DNA of 64,000 bases from Cyclobacteriaceae bacterium (GCA_030584025.1 CP129487.1:2728001-2792000), one strand, 5' to 3'; positions 50,837 to 58,786 are shown, counted from the first letter of the stretch. The notes: generated by a model from the sequence alone, not told the origin. Numbers and translations are program-made.

Positions 50837-52309
50837 ATGAAAAACCTGTTTACGCTATTCTTTGTAATTCTTGTTGCCGCTTCAACCTTTGCCCAACGTG
50901 TGCTGGAAGCTGAATCGGCTGTTACTTCTTCTGCCACGGTTACCGTAAAAGGAAAAGTAATTCCCTACACCGCAACAGCCGGAACGCAACCGGTTTGGAA
51001 TGCCGAAGGAAAACCAATCGCCTCGTTGTTTTATACCTACTACGAACGCAGTGATATTAAAGACAAAGCTTCCCGTCCGCTTGTTTTTTCCTACAACGGT
51101 GGCCCCGGATCGGCTTCTGTTTGGATGCATGTGGCCTATACCGGTCCGCGTGTGTTGGAAATCGACAAGGAAGGGTACCCGGTACAACCCTATGGCGTAA
51201 AGGAAAATCCACACAGCATATTGGATGTGGCCGATATTGTGTACATCGATCCGGTTAATACCGGCTATTCCCGCATTCTGGATAAGGATGCCAAGCGTGA
51301 AGAATTTTTTGGCGTGAATGCCGACATCAAATACTTAGCGGAATGGATGACCACGTTTGTGTCCAGAAAAAATCGGTGGCTGTCACCCAAGTATTTAATT
51401 GGAGAAAGTTATGGGACCACACGCGTTTCCGGTCTTGCGCTTGAATTGCAAAATGCACAGTGGATGTATCTGAATGGCGTGATCCTTGTATCGCCAACGG
51501 AGTTAGGCATTAACCGTGGCGATCAGATTGAAGCTGCCAACCGCTTGCCCTACTTCACCGCAGCTGCGTGGTATCACAAGGCGCTTCCTCCGGATTTACA
51601 AAAACGCGACCTCACCGATCTGTTGCCAGAGGTAGAAGAGTACACCATTAATGAAGTGATTCCGGCTATTGCGCGTGGCGGTTGGCTCGACAATGCCAAA
51701 CGAAAACTCATTGCCTCCAAAATGGCTTCCTATTCGGGTTTGGATGCCGAAGTTTTTCTACAACATAACCTGGATGTTCCTACTGCTTATTTCTGGAAAG
51801 AATTGTTGCGCGACAAAGGCTATACTGTGGGCAGACTTGACTCACGTTATTTAGGTATCGATCGCAAAGATGCCGGTGAACGCCCGGATTACAACTCAGA
51901 GTTAACTTCATGGTTGCACTCCTTCGCGCCTGCTATCAATTATTATCTGCGCGAAGTATTGAAATACAAAACCGATGTGAAGTACAACATGTTTGGTCCG
52001 GTGCACCCGTGGGACAGAAACAACGACAACACCGGTGTTAACCTTCGTCAGGCCATGGCAGCCAACCCGTATTTGAATGTAATGTTTCAATGTGGCTATT
52101 TCGATGGCGCCACCACCTACTTTGAAGCGAAATACACCATGTGGCAACTTGACCCGAGCGGAAAATTAAAAGATCGTTTTCGGTTTGAAGGCTACCGCAG
52201 CGGACACATGATGTACCTACGCGAAGAAGACCTGGCCACCTCCAATGAACACATCCGCGATTTCATTTTGAAGTCGACACCGAAGAAGGGAGAGCCAGCG
52301 AAATACTGA
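50837..52309 (+). CDS. Exported serine carboxypeptidase-like peptidase (S10 family)
   Basis: The ATG at 50837 (MKNLFTLFFVILVAASTFAQ) gives 490 aa with a signal peptide; the 34 codons upstream overlap the terminator region and are not credible. S10 hallmarks are GGPGSASVWMH (oxyanion region), GESYGTTR with the nucleophilic Ser, the catalytic Asp in QCGYFDGATTY, and the His in YRSGHMMY. Such enzymes cut residues from peptide C-termini, here in the periplasm. Confidence 0.92.
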   Translation: MKNLFTLFFVILVAASTFAQRVLEAESAVTSSATVTVKGKVIPYTATAGTQPVWNAEGKPIASLFYTYYERSDIKDKASRPLVFSYNGGPGSASVWMHVAYTGPRVLEIDKEGYPVQPYGVKENPHSILDVADIVYIDPVNTGYSRILDKDAKREEFFGVNADIKYLAEWMTTFVSRKNRWLSPKYLIGESYGTTRVSGLALELQNAQWMYLNGVILVSPTELGINRGDQIEAANRLPYFTAAAWYHKALPPDLQKRDLTDLLPEVEEYTINEVIPAIARGGWLDNAKRKLIASKMASYSGLDAEVFLQHNLDVPTAYFWKELLRDKGYTVGRLDSRYLGIDRKDAGERPDYNSELTSWLHSFAPAINYYLREVLKYKTDVKYNMFGPVHPWDRNNDNTGVNLRQAMAANPYLNVMFQCGYFDGATTYFEAKYTMWQLDPSGKLKDRFRFEGYRSGHMMYLREEDLATSNEHIRDFILKSTPKKGEPAKY

Positions 52310-52313
52310 TTAT

Positions 52314-52347
52314 GGATTTAGGATCTGGGATTGGGGAAGTGGGATTT
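52314..52347 (+). repeat. Left inverted-repeat arm of the four-helix-bundle element
   Basis: The arm is built from GGATT/GGGA units; its core GGGATTGGGGAAGTGGGATTT (52327-52347) is the reverse complement, with three mismatches by my alignment, of 52770-52790. It lies just upstream of the four-helix-bundle gene. Confidence 0.6.
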
Positions 52348-52384
52348 GAGATTTTCGAATTCATTTTGATTCATATTTTTTACT

Positions 52385-52771
52385 ATGAATAAATCTGAGT
52401 TAAAAAGCAGAACAAAAAAGTTTGCGCTAAGAATAATCAAGCTTGTTGATGAATTGCCAAATACCAAGGCAGGCCATACAATTGGCAACCAAATTATTCG
52501 TTCGGGCACATCCATTGCGGCAAATTACCGCGCGGCCTGCAGAGCAAGAAGTTCAGCAGAATTCATCTCTAAACTTGCCATTGTTGAGGAGGAGTCTGAC
52601 GAAACCCTTTTTTGGTTGGAACTAATTGTTGAATCGAATTTGGTAAAAGAGGAGCATCTGAAAGAATTGATCAAGGAGGCTGACGAATTAACTGCCATTT
52701 TCACAGCAGCCGGAAAAACAGCAAAAGCAAACAAAAATCTGAAATCCTCAATCAAAAGTCCCAAATCCTAA
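52385..52771 (+). CDS. Four-helix-bundle protein (S23 / 23S-rRNA intervening-sequence family)
   Basis: The 128-aa protein matches the family of proteins encoded by 23S rRNA intervening sequences and related to bAvd: LKSRTKKFALRIIKLVDELP, AGHTIGNQIIRSGTSIAANYRAACRARSSAEFISKLAIVEEESDETLFWLELI and the last helix ELIKEADELTAIFTAAGKT. It probably forms a pentamer that binds nucleic acid. The gene lies between inverted repeats; the last codons (SIKSPKS) are themselves encoded by the right arm. Here it is free-standing, not inside an rRNA gene. Confidence 0.9.
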   Translation: MNKSELKSRTKKFALRIIKLVDELPNTKAGHTIGNQIIRSGTSIAANYRAACRARSSAEFISKLAIVEEESDETLFWLELIVESNLVKEEHLKELIKEADELTAIFTAAGKTAKANKNLKSSIKSPKS

Positions 52772-52797
52772 TTCCCACTTCCCAAATCCAACTTCCA
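52770..52797 (-). repeat. Right inverted-repeat arm of the four-helix-bundle element
   Basis: The arm AATTCCCACTTCCCAAATCC begins at the stop codon of the four-helix-bundle gene and mirrors the left arm at 52327-52347. Transcribed together, the arms could pair and place the coding sequence in a loop. Confidence 0.6.
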
Positions 52798-52869
52798 ACA
52801 TGCATTCTGTGATCAAAATCACCAACCCCTTTCCGGAACTTCCTTAACCTTGCATCAGTTAACAGAAGT

Positions 52870-53088
52870 ATGAAAACAACAATTATCAAGTGGAGCATTG
52901 GCATTGCCTTAGGGGCCGTGGGCGGATTTTTATATTGGTATTACATTGGGTGTAACAGCGGTTCATGCGCCATTACCTCCTCCCCGATCAACAGCACACT
53001 TTATGGTGGTATGATGGGCGGTTTGTTATTAAATTCGTTTGACTCAAAAAAGCGCAAGGATGAAACTCCAAAAACAACTGATCAGTAA
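52870..53088 (+). CDS. DUF6132 small membrane protein
   Basis: The 72-aa protein has two membrane segments (IIKWSIGIALGAVGGFLYWYYIG and TLYGGMMGGLLLNSF) joined by a CNSGSCAITSSPINS loop with two Cys, the pattern I associate with DUF6132. The function is unknown. It overlaps the next small gene by 29 bases and seems to form an operon with it and the heme lipoprotein. Confidence 0.8.
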   Translation: MKTTIIKWSIGIALGAVGGFLYWYYIGCNSGSCAITSSPINSTLYGGMMGGLLLNSFDSKKRKDETPKTTDQ

Positions 53089-53263
53089 AGATCATCCCGA
53101 TTACGAAGCCATCGGGGAATACATTCAAAGCAAGGAAAGTGTGGTGGGCATTGATGCGCGCCATACGCATATCATCATCATTAAAAAGCTGTTGGAGCTG
53201 GAGAAGAAAATCGTTAACCTGGAAAAAAAGCTCTCGAAAAGCAAAACCCGCAAAAAGAAATAA
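53060..53263 (+). CDS. Small coiled-coil protein of unknown function
   Basis: From the ATG at 53060 the frame gives 67 aa: MKLQKQLISKDHPDYEAIGEYIQSKES, a VVGIDARHTHIIIIKK segment with two His, then a Leu/Lys coiled coil (LLELEKKIVNLEKKLSKSK) and a Lys-rich tail. I do not recognise the family. It is sandwiched between DUF6132 and the heme lipoprotein with an overlap on one side and two bases on the other. Confidence 0.6.
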   Translation: MKLQKQLISKDHPDYEAIGEYIQSKESVVGIDARHTHIIIIKKLLELEKKIVNLEKKLSKSKTRKKK

Positions 53264-53265
53264 GC

Positions 53266-53832
53266 ATGCGCCTGCTTACACTGATCGGTTTACTTGGTTT
53301 ACTGGGTGCCTGTTCTGCTTCCAAAGAAGAGCAACAGGAAACCACGCAAGTACCCGATTCGGTTTACCTGCAGCGTGGCGACAAGTTGGTAGCACAAACT
53401 TTCGATACCCTGCGCAACTCACTGCTTTCAGCCATTGCCGATAAAGGCTTTCCGCATGCCATCGACTTTTGTAACGAACAAGCTTACCCATTAACGACTA
53501 TTTACCAAACTGACAGCATCACCATCAGGCGTGCTTCAGCACGGTTTCGTAACCCGAAAAACCAACCCGACAGTTTGGAACAGGCAGCGCTGGCCGATTT
53601 TATTGTCAACGGTCCTTCCACAAAAATTATCCGCACCCACGAACAGGTGCATTACATCAAACCCATTATGATGCAGGCCATGTGCCTGAATTGCCATGGC
53701 GTACCCGAGCAAAACATTAAAGCGGAAACCTTACAGGCCATCCGCGAACGCTACCCGACCGACCAGGCCATTAACTATGCCGAAGGCGACCTGCGCGGCA
53801 TTTGGCACATTGCGTTCAGGTTGAAGCAATAA
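53266..53832 (+). CDS. Heme-binding lipoprotein, DUF3365 family
   Basis: The 188-aa protein has a lipobox (LLGAC, Cys about 16) and a DUF3365/Tll0287-like domain with a c-type heme motif CLNCH near residues 143-147. Supporting stretches are AIDFCNEQAYPLTTIY, IRRASARFRNPKNQPDSLE and GDLRGIWHIAF. It is an envelope protein; the role could be redox sensing or electron transfer. It is the third gene of a small operon with DUF6132 and a coiled-coil protein. Confidence 0.85.
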   Translation: MRLLTLIGLLGLLGACSASKEEQQETTQVPDSVYLQRGDKLVAQTFDTLRNSLLSAIADKGFPHAIDFCNEQAYPLTTIYQTDSITIRRASARFRNPKNQPDSLEQAALADFIVNGPSTKIIRTHEQVHYIKPIMMQAMCLNCHGVPEQNIKAETLQAIRERYPTDQAINYAEGDLRGIWHIAFRLKQ

Positions 53833-53867
53833 CTGACAGAAAACTCCTTCTGAATTTTTTATCATCC

Positions 53868-53911
53868 GTGACTATTGTCACTTACTGCTCTTCCGCTTTA
53901 CCCGACCTTTG
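53868..53911 (+). promoter_or_regulatory. Crp/Fnr-like site and -7 box upstream of the rhodanese gene
   Basis: GTGAC-TATT-GTCAC (53868-53881) is a perfect 14-bp palindrome with the N4 spacing of Crp/Fnr sites. GACCTTTG at 53904-53911 matches the -7 box at seven of eight positions. The centre-to-box distance is 29.5 bases, close to the 30.5 of the YceI promoter. Confidence 0.6.
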
Positions 53912-53948
53912 TGGTGTTAATTCGTAATCACAAAATCAGCAATACACT

Positions 53949-54275
53949 ATGTTAGGATTATTTGGATTCGGCCCGAAGAATTATGAAAACCTGAACGGCC
54001 GTGCATTTAAAGAGAAATTTCTGGCAACCCCAGGCGCAGTATTAATTGATGTGCGCACGCAGGGCGAGTTCCGCTCAGGCAGCATCAAGGGTGCACGCAA
54101 CATCGACATCATGTCAGCGGGGTTTGCGCAGCAAATTTCAACGTTAGACAAGAGCAAAGAATATTTCTTGTTTTGCCGCAGCGGTAACCGCAGCGGACAA
54201 GCCTGCAACCTGATGGCGAAACAAGGATTTAAGGTACACAACCTGGACGGTGGCGTAAGCGACTGGCCAGCGTAG
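53949..54275 (+). CDS. Rhodanese-domain protein
   Basis: The 108-aa single-domain rhodanese has the N-terminal NLNGRAFKEKFLATPGAVLIDVRTQGEFRSGSIKGARNIDI block and the active-site loop CRSGNRSGQA with the sulfur-carrying Cys. It transfers sulfane sulfur to thiols or cyanide-like acceptors in the cytoplasm. It stands alone between a Crp/Fnr-like site and a terminator. Confidence 0.93.
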   Translation: MLGLFGFGPKNYENLNGRAFKEKFLATPGAVLIDVRTQGEFRSGSIKGARNIDIMSAGFAQQISTLDKSKEYFLFCRSGNRSGQACNLMAKQGFKVHNLDGGVSDWPA

Positions 54276-54296
54276 TGTTTGGGGTTTGGTTTGTGT

Positions 54297-54336
54297 GAAA
54301 GCCGCCACCGGAAACGGGGCGGCTTTCCTGTTTTAT
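54297..54336 (+). terminator. Terminator after the rhodanese gene
   Basis: GAAAGCCGCC and GGCGGCTTTC form a 10-bp perfect stem around an 11-base loop, followed by CTGTTTTATTTT. Confidence 0.85.
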
Positions 54337-54392
54337 TTTGAATAACTATTTTTAGGGAGTATAGTGTTGTTTAGGTTTAGTATTTGAATAGT

Positions 54393-54959
54393 ATGCACAA
54401 ATCATTAATACAACATGAGGAAATGATTACAAAAGATGGCAGGATAAAACTTAAATTTGGTCAGGCGATTGACCACTACTTGCTGGTAATTATTCTTCTC
54501 TTTGTTCCAGCTTTAACTTTGTATGATCTATTTACAATATACATTACAGATACATATGATGGAAAAAGGACTTCTAATGAGTTATTGTATACTGCAATTC
54601 CATTCTTCATTTTAGCTATCGTGGTTTTCATTATACAAAGAAATCGACTAAAGGTCAATGAAATAAAAATTTATTATACCGAGGATCAATTTCAAGAAGC
54701 TGTACAGCAGACAATTGAAGAACTGAAATGGTTAGTTGAGATCAATGAGGAGAAAGTATTTAGGGCACGGAGACCATGGAATTGGAAATCCAGTTGGGGA
54801 GAAATGATTACAATTTTTAAAGAGGAGGATAGACTTCTTGTAAATAGTATCTGTGATCCTGACGGAAAGACTTCAGTCGCCTCTTGGGGTTGGAATAATA
54901 AAAATATAAATGTATTTTATAAAAATCTTCGTAAAGCAATTAGTAGTAAGATTGAATGA
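54393..54959 (+). CDS. Two-pass membrane protein of unknown function (AT-rich)
   Basis: I do not recognise this 188-aa protein (ATG 54393; a TTG three codons earlier is less likely). It has two membrane helices (HYLLVIILLFVPALTLYDLF, then LLYTAIPFFILAIVVFII) and a C-terminal cytoplasmic domain with IYYTEDQFQEAVQQTIEELKWLVE and a Trp-rich WNWKSSWGEMITIFKEEDRLLVNSI segment. The base composition is much more AT-rich than the rhodanese and peptidase genes upstream. It is the first of three genes separated by the hairpin repeat. Confidence 0.7.
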   Translation: MHKSLIQHEEMITKDGRIKLKFGQAIDHYLLVIILLFVPALTLYDLFTIYITDTYDGKRTSNELLYTAIPFFILAIVVFIIQRNRLKVNEIKIYYTEDQFQEAVQQTIEELKWLVEINEEKVFRARRPWNWKSSWGEMITIFKEEDRLLVNSICDPDGKTSVASWGWNNKNINVFYKNLRKAISSKIE

Positions 54960-55035
54960 AACATAATTTGACCTTAGACAAACAAAAGTTACTGATTGCA
55001 ATTTTACCCCTAAGGCAAGTTCAAGACCAATCAAT

Positions 55036-55130
55036 TTCACCCTCTCAGTGTCACTCGCAAAAGACACTGAGGAGTTACGTATAGAATTGAAAATCAGCGT
55101 CCCCTTCGGGTGACGCTGATTGGGTAAAAA
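55036..55130. repeat. Hairpin repeat, copy 1
   Basis: The element starts TTCACCCTCTCAGTG and contains CTCAGTGTC/GACACTGAG, a 9-bp perfect stem at 55044-55071, then GTATAGAATT. A second hairpin, AATCAGCGTC/GACGCTGATT at 55092-55121, follows before TGGGTAAAAA. Copies 2 and 3 follow the next two genes. Confidence 0.7.
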
Positions 55131-55143
55131 TGATCTTGACATT

Positions 55144-55782
55144 ATGAGAAAGTTTATTTTACTAGGACTCTTATTATTTTCTTTTGCTGTTTATTCCCAA
55201 ACGACAAAGACAAAAAATGCAGTCGTGATTGCAGACAGCATTTTAAAGTCGCATGTTGGGGACAGATTATTTAAGTATTTTGGCGTCTCTGAGGGTTCAT
55301 ATTACAGTTACGAAGACAGACGTGGAAAACAAAGGACTGGGAAATTCTTAGGCAGAAAGCGACTTCCAAAATCTTTCCTAACATTGAATTTTTTGTATCA
55401 TTTTAATTACCCAGAAATAGAGGGCGTAAGAGGTGGTCTTTGGTTAATAGTTGACAAAGGCTTCAAATTAATCGACACTTTAAATTTTGAATTCATTCCA
55501 AAGTTTATTATTGAAAATAAACCTTCTGACTTTATTTCTGTTGACTCAGCTTGGGCAATCGTAAAATCAAATAGTAAACCTAACGGCTACAAGACATCTA
55601 TCCCGAGACTTATTTATGACGAAAAATTAAAACAATATATTTATACTGCTTCACATGAATTGACAGTTGTATTGAATGATGCAGGTAAAGACATTGGTGA
55701 ATTTGAAGTTATTGAAATAAACGCCACGACAGGAAACCTTATATCTATTAGTAAAGGATATAAAGGAATTGAGATTAGATAA
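55144..55782 (+). CDS. Exported protein of unknown function (AT-rich)
   Basis: The start at 55144 gives 212 aa with a signal peptide (MRKFILLGLLLFSFAVYSQ). The mature part (DSILKSHVGDRLFKYFGVSEGSYYSYEDRRGK and SVDSAWAIVKSNSKPNGYKTSIPRLIYDEKLKQYIYTASHEL, ending INATTGNLISISKGY) resembles PepSY-like folds, in which a strand ends with 'D..TG.v', but the match is weak. It lies between repeat copies 1 and 2. Confidence 0.65.
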   Translation: MRKFILLGLLLFSFAVYSQTTKTKNAVVIADSILKSHVGDRLFKYFGVSEGSYYSYEDRRGKQRTGKFLGRKRLPKSFLTLNFLYHFNYPEIEGVRGGLWLIVDKGFKLIDTLNFEFIPKFIIENKPSDFISVDSAWAIVKSNSKPNGYKTSIPRLIYDEKLKQYIYTASHELTVVLNDAGKDIGEFEVIEINATTGNLISISKGYKGIEIR

Positions 55783-55789
55783 ACTGCCT

Positions 55790-55847
55790 TTCACCCCCTC
55801 AGTGCCACCCGCAAGAGAACACTGAGGAATACTGATTGGGAAAAAAA
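55790..55847. repeat. Hairpin repeat, copy 2
   Basis: TTCACCCCCTCAGTGCCACC, then CACTGAGGA and ACTGATTGGGAAAAA. The stem is CCTCAGTG/CACTGAGG. Compared with copy 1, the middle (GTATAGAATT and the second hairpin's left arm) is missing, while both ends are kept. Confidence 0.7.
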
Positions 55848-55870
55848 ATTAAGTCATTAAAGCATTCAGT

Positions 55871-56671
55871 ATGATACAGCTAAAACACGTACTTGCAGTA
55901 ACCGTAATAATAGTGTTGTCATGTAATAAGAATACAATTCATCAAAGAATAGACCCCTTTGAAGAAATTAACACTCTTACAGAGCGAGGTTTCTTTAAAG
56001 AGGCACTCAATAAATGTGATTCATTAATTGAAATTGATGAATCTTCAAGCAAAGCATTCGGTTATAAAGGGTATATAAATTACGTCTTAAAAGACTATAC
56101 TAAAAGTCGAGAAAATTTACTCGAAGCTATAAGACTCAATATCAACTACGCTGAATCCTACCACAATTTAGGCTTAGTCTATTATGAGGTTAATCAATGT
56201 GACTCATCAGAAATAATGTTCTTAAGAGCCATTGAATTAGATCCGACAAATCACAAAACTTATTTTAATCTTAGCCAAATTTACATTGATCAAAATAAAT
56301 TTTCAAAAGCAGAGAAAATGTGCAAAAAAGCGTTAAATCTTCAAAAAGATTATAGCAAGGCAATAAACAACTTAGGAGCAATCAGCTATAGTCGAGAAAA
56401 ATTTGATAGTGCCGAATATTTCTACAAAGCAGCATTACAACTTGATTCAAACTACTTCGTCCCACATTACAATTTAGCTGAGCTTTATCTACGAAGAAAT
56501 CAAAAAGATAGCGCAAAAATTTTTATTGATAAATGTATAGCTTTGAATTCCAATTTTAAAGAGGCATATATTTTAAAATCAGAGATCATTAAAGATGAAG
56601 CAACTACGGAAGAAAAACTACATTTGGAAGAAGTTTCAAGCTCATTGATTTATCGAAAACATTGCCGTTAA
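55871..56671 (+). CDS. TPR-repeat lipoprotein (AT-rich)
   Basis: The 266-aa protein has a lipobox (IIVLSC, Cys about 18) and about six tetratricopeptide repeats (KALNKCDSLIEIDESSSKAFGYKGY, YAESYHNLGLVYYEVNQCDSSEIMFLRAIELDP, KTYFNLSQIYIDQNKFSKAEKMCKKAL, SKAINNLGAISYSREKFDSAEYFYKAAL, PHYNLAELYLRRNQKDSAKIFI). It is a protein-interaction scaffold in the envelope. Its partners are unknown. It lies between repeat copies 2 and 3. Confidence 0.85.
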   Translation: MIQLKHVLAVTVIIVLSCNKNTIHQRIDPFEEINTLTERGFFKEALNKCDSLIEIDESSSKAFGYKGYINYVLKDYTKSRENLLEAIRLNINYAESYHNLGLVYYEVNQCDSSEIMFLRAIELDPTNHKTYFNLSQIYIDQNKFSKAEKMCKKALNLQKDYSKAINNLGAISYSREKFDSAEYFYKAALQLDSNYFVPHYNLAELYLRRNQKDSAKIFIDKCIALNSNFKEAYILKSEIIKDEATTEEKLHLEEVSSSLIYRKHCR

Positions 56672-56685
56672 TATGTTGCAATAAA

Positions 56686-56757
56686 TTCACCCCCCAGTGC
56701 CACTCGCCAGAGCTTGCCTGCTGCAAGCAGGGGCACTGAGGAACTAAGTATAGAATT
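56686..56757. repeat. Hairpin repeat, copy 3, with a nested REP-like unit
   Basis: TTCACCCCCCAGTGCCACTC, then GGCACTGAGGA and GTATAGAATT. Relative to copies 1 and 2, the loop is enlarged by TTGCCTGCTGCAAGCAGG (56714-56731), a symmetric unit that also occurs in related form at 59686-59703. Confidence 0.7.
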
Positions 56758-56768
56758 AGCACAATCCT

Positions 56769-57233
56769 ATGAAAGCCCCAGGCAAAACCGTTACGGAAAT
56801 TCTATTAAACCAACCTGCAAACAGGCTTGAACCCTTTAACAAACTGCACGAGGTGATTATAAAAAATCTACCCAAAGGGTTTGAGCCGGCTATTAGCTAT
56901 GGCGGGTTGGGCTATGTGGTGCCCCATAAACTTTACCCGGCAGGCTACCACTGCAAACCCGAAGAGCCCCTCCCCTTTGCCGGAATTGCTTCGCAAAAAG
57001 GCTCCATTAACCTATACCACATGGGCATTTATGCCAATCCGAAATTATTAAATTGGTTTGTGAGCGAATATCCAAAACACAGTAAACAAAGGCTGGATAT
57101 GGGCAAGAGCTGCATTCGTTTTAAAAAGCTGGACGATATTCCATACAAGCTCGTTGGACAATTAATGAAAAAGATAACCGTCAAGCAATGGATCGGCATG
57201 TACGAGAAGAATTTCTTGTCTAAAAATGAATAA
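56769..57233 (+). CDS. DUF1801 domain protein
   Basis: The 154-aa protein shows DUF1801/YdhG features: VTEILLNQPANRLEPFNKLHEVIIKNLPKGFEPAISYGGLGYVVPH, PFAGIASQKGSINLYHMGIYANPKLLNWFVSEY, and a KSCIRFKKLDDIPYKLVGQLMKKI end. The function is unknown. It overlaps the AraC-family gene by eight bases, so they are probably co-regulated. Confidence 0.85.
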   Translation: MKAPGKTVTEILLNQPANRLEPFNKLHEVIIKNLPKGFEPAISYGGLGYVVPHKLYPAGYHCKPEEPLPFAGIASQKGSINLYHMGIYANPKLLNWFVSEYPKHSKQRLDMGKSCIRFKKLDDIPYKLVGQLMKKITVKQWIGMYEKNFLSKNE

Positions 57234-58074
57234 CCAGACGCCAAATATCCGTACAGAACGATGCACTATTCATCCTGCATTGCGTTCGCTGATACGACAC
57301 ATCGTTATCATCGAAGCTGATTTTGGCAATATTCCTGTTAGCATAGCGGGTAATTACATGCCCTCACCCGACCAGGCCATGTTCATCAATCTGTATACGC
57401 GGTTGAAATCCAAAAAATCAGGCGAGAACAATTTCAATACCGTTACATCTTGTACATTAATGGGGGCACAAATTACTCCCTTCAAACTATTGGTAGAAGA
57501 AAGTCATAAAACCGTGTCCATTATTTTTCAACCCGGAGGGCTAAATCGGTTTTTGAATATTCCGATGACGGAACTATTTGACAATGGGTATAGTGCCAGA
57601 GAAGTTATTGGCAGGGAAATAGAAGAGCTGTTAGACAAATCTCACGACACGATTTCTTTAAACGATTTGGATAGTATTATACAATCCTATTTTCTTAGAA
57701 AACTATCCCATGTAAAAGAACCGTTACCTATTGACTATGCCCTGCAACAGCTCTTGACAAACTACAATACAAACATAGACCAGGTTGCAGAGATGGCTTG
57801 TATGAGCATCCGAAATTTTGAACGAAAATGCAAAGAGCGATTAGGTATGCCTGCCAAGATGTATGCACGAATAGCCAGGTTTCATAAAGCATATAAAATG
57901 CTTGAAAGCAGATCAATCATCTCTTGGCCTGATTTGACATATGAAGTTGGTTATCATGACCAAACACACTTTATCAAAGACTTTAAGGAATTTGCCAAGG
58001 TTACGCCTACGCTCTTGTACAAAGAATTATCAAACGAACATTTACAGTTTCAGTTGGATTGGGACAAAATTTGA
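57226..58074 (+). CDS. AraC-family transcriptional regulator
   Basis: The 282-aa protein has an N-terminal domain of the type found in Bacteroidota AraC proteins (YMPSPDQAMFINLYTRLKSKKSG, ..SIIFQPGGLNRFLNIPMTEL) and a C-terminal pair of HTHs (DQVAEMACMSIRNFERKCKERLGMPAKMYARIARFHKAYKML, then WPDLTYEVGYHDQTHFIKDFKEFAKVTP). It likely controls the adjacent DUF1801 or DUF1772 genes. The effector is unknown. Confidence 0.92.
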   Translation: MNNQTPNIRTERCTIHPALRSLIRHIVIIEADFGNIPVSIAGNYMPSPDQAMFINLYTRLKSKKSGENNFNTVTSCTLMGAQITPFKLLVEESHKTVSIIFQPGGLNRFLNIPMTELFDNGYSAREVIGREIEELLDKSHDTISLNDLDSIIQSYFLRKLSHVKEPLPIDYALQQLLTNYNTNIDQVAEMACMSIRNFERKCKERLGMPAKMYARIARFHKAYKMLESRSIISWPDLTYEVGYHDQTHFIKDFKEFAKVTPTLLYKELSNEHLQFQLDWDKI

Positions 58075-58143
58075 TTTTGTCGTTTTTATACTATCCAAGC
58101 GTATTTCTCACCAATAGCTTTGTAGAAATAAAAATGACGAAAT

Positions 58144-58626
58144 ATGAAAAGAATAATTCTGTACGCAGCCGTTGCGTTTTCAAGCGGATTGTTTTTTACG
58201 CTTATCTATAATTCAGTTGTTAATGCAGCCAACTGGGAAAGTAATATTCCTCAATCCATAACTGCAACCCGAGACTTTTTTGTTGTTGCCAATCCGGGAA
58301 CTTTCTTTCAGGTGGTAGATCCGACCAATATGCTTTTAGTTGTATTGACATTGATTTTATTCTGGAAAGAATCTTCTTCCATCCGGTTGTATCTGGGCAT
58401 AGCTTTACTTTGCTATATAACCTCTATGACTTTAACCTTTACCTATTTTTATCCCAGAAATGAGATTATGTTTCTTTCAGAACAACTTCCCGATACTGAA
58501 TCGCTTAAAAAGGCAGCAACTGAATGGGGAAGAATGGGCTGGGTCAGATCTATGCTATCGCTGGCAGGTCTTGTCTGTACTTTCATAACTTTGGACAAAG
58601 CCACAAGACAAACGCAGGGTTTGTAA
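58144..58626 (+). CDS. DUF1772 (anthrone-oxygenase-like) membrane protein
   Basis: The 160-aa protein has four membrane helices (LYAAVAFSSGLFFTLIYNSV, MLLVVLTLILFW, LYLGIALLCYITSMTLTFTYF and MLSLAGLVCTFITL) and the N-terminal pattern GLFFTLIYNSVVNAANWE, with FFVVANPGTFFQVVDP, matching DUF1772. Members include anthrone oxygenases, but most are uncharacterised. It follows the AraC gene by 69 bases in the same direction. Confidence 0.78.
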   Translation: MKRIILYAAVAFSSGLFFTLIYNSVVNAANWESNIPQSITATRDFFVVANPGTFFQVVDPTNMLLVVLTLILFWKESSSIRLYLGIALLCYITSMTLTFTYFYPRNEIMFLSEQLPDTESLKKAATEWGRMGWVRSMLSLAGLVCTFITLDKATRQTQGL

Positions 58627-58786
58627 ATGAACCTGTAATAATAATAATCATAACCGTGTCGACTGCGTCTGGTCAATGAAATGCACCATACATGTCGACA
58701 CACAAGCACGCCCCGTATCAACGTTGAATAAATTTCCAGATCCGAACCCATAGTGACACCGGGCCAAAGCGCTTTTCAAAACTATG

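Noticed and set aside
54393..58626. Classical integron
   Set aside because: The hairpin repeats lack the RYYYAAC/GTTRRRY ends of attC sites that I could recognise, and no IntI-like gene is present.
58627..58786. Regulatory RNA in the gap after the DUF1772 gene
   Set aside because: No promoter box, strong hairpin or T tract could be made out; I see nothing specific in these 160 bases.
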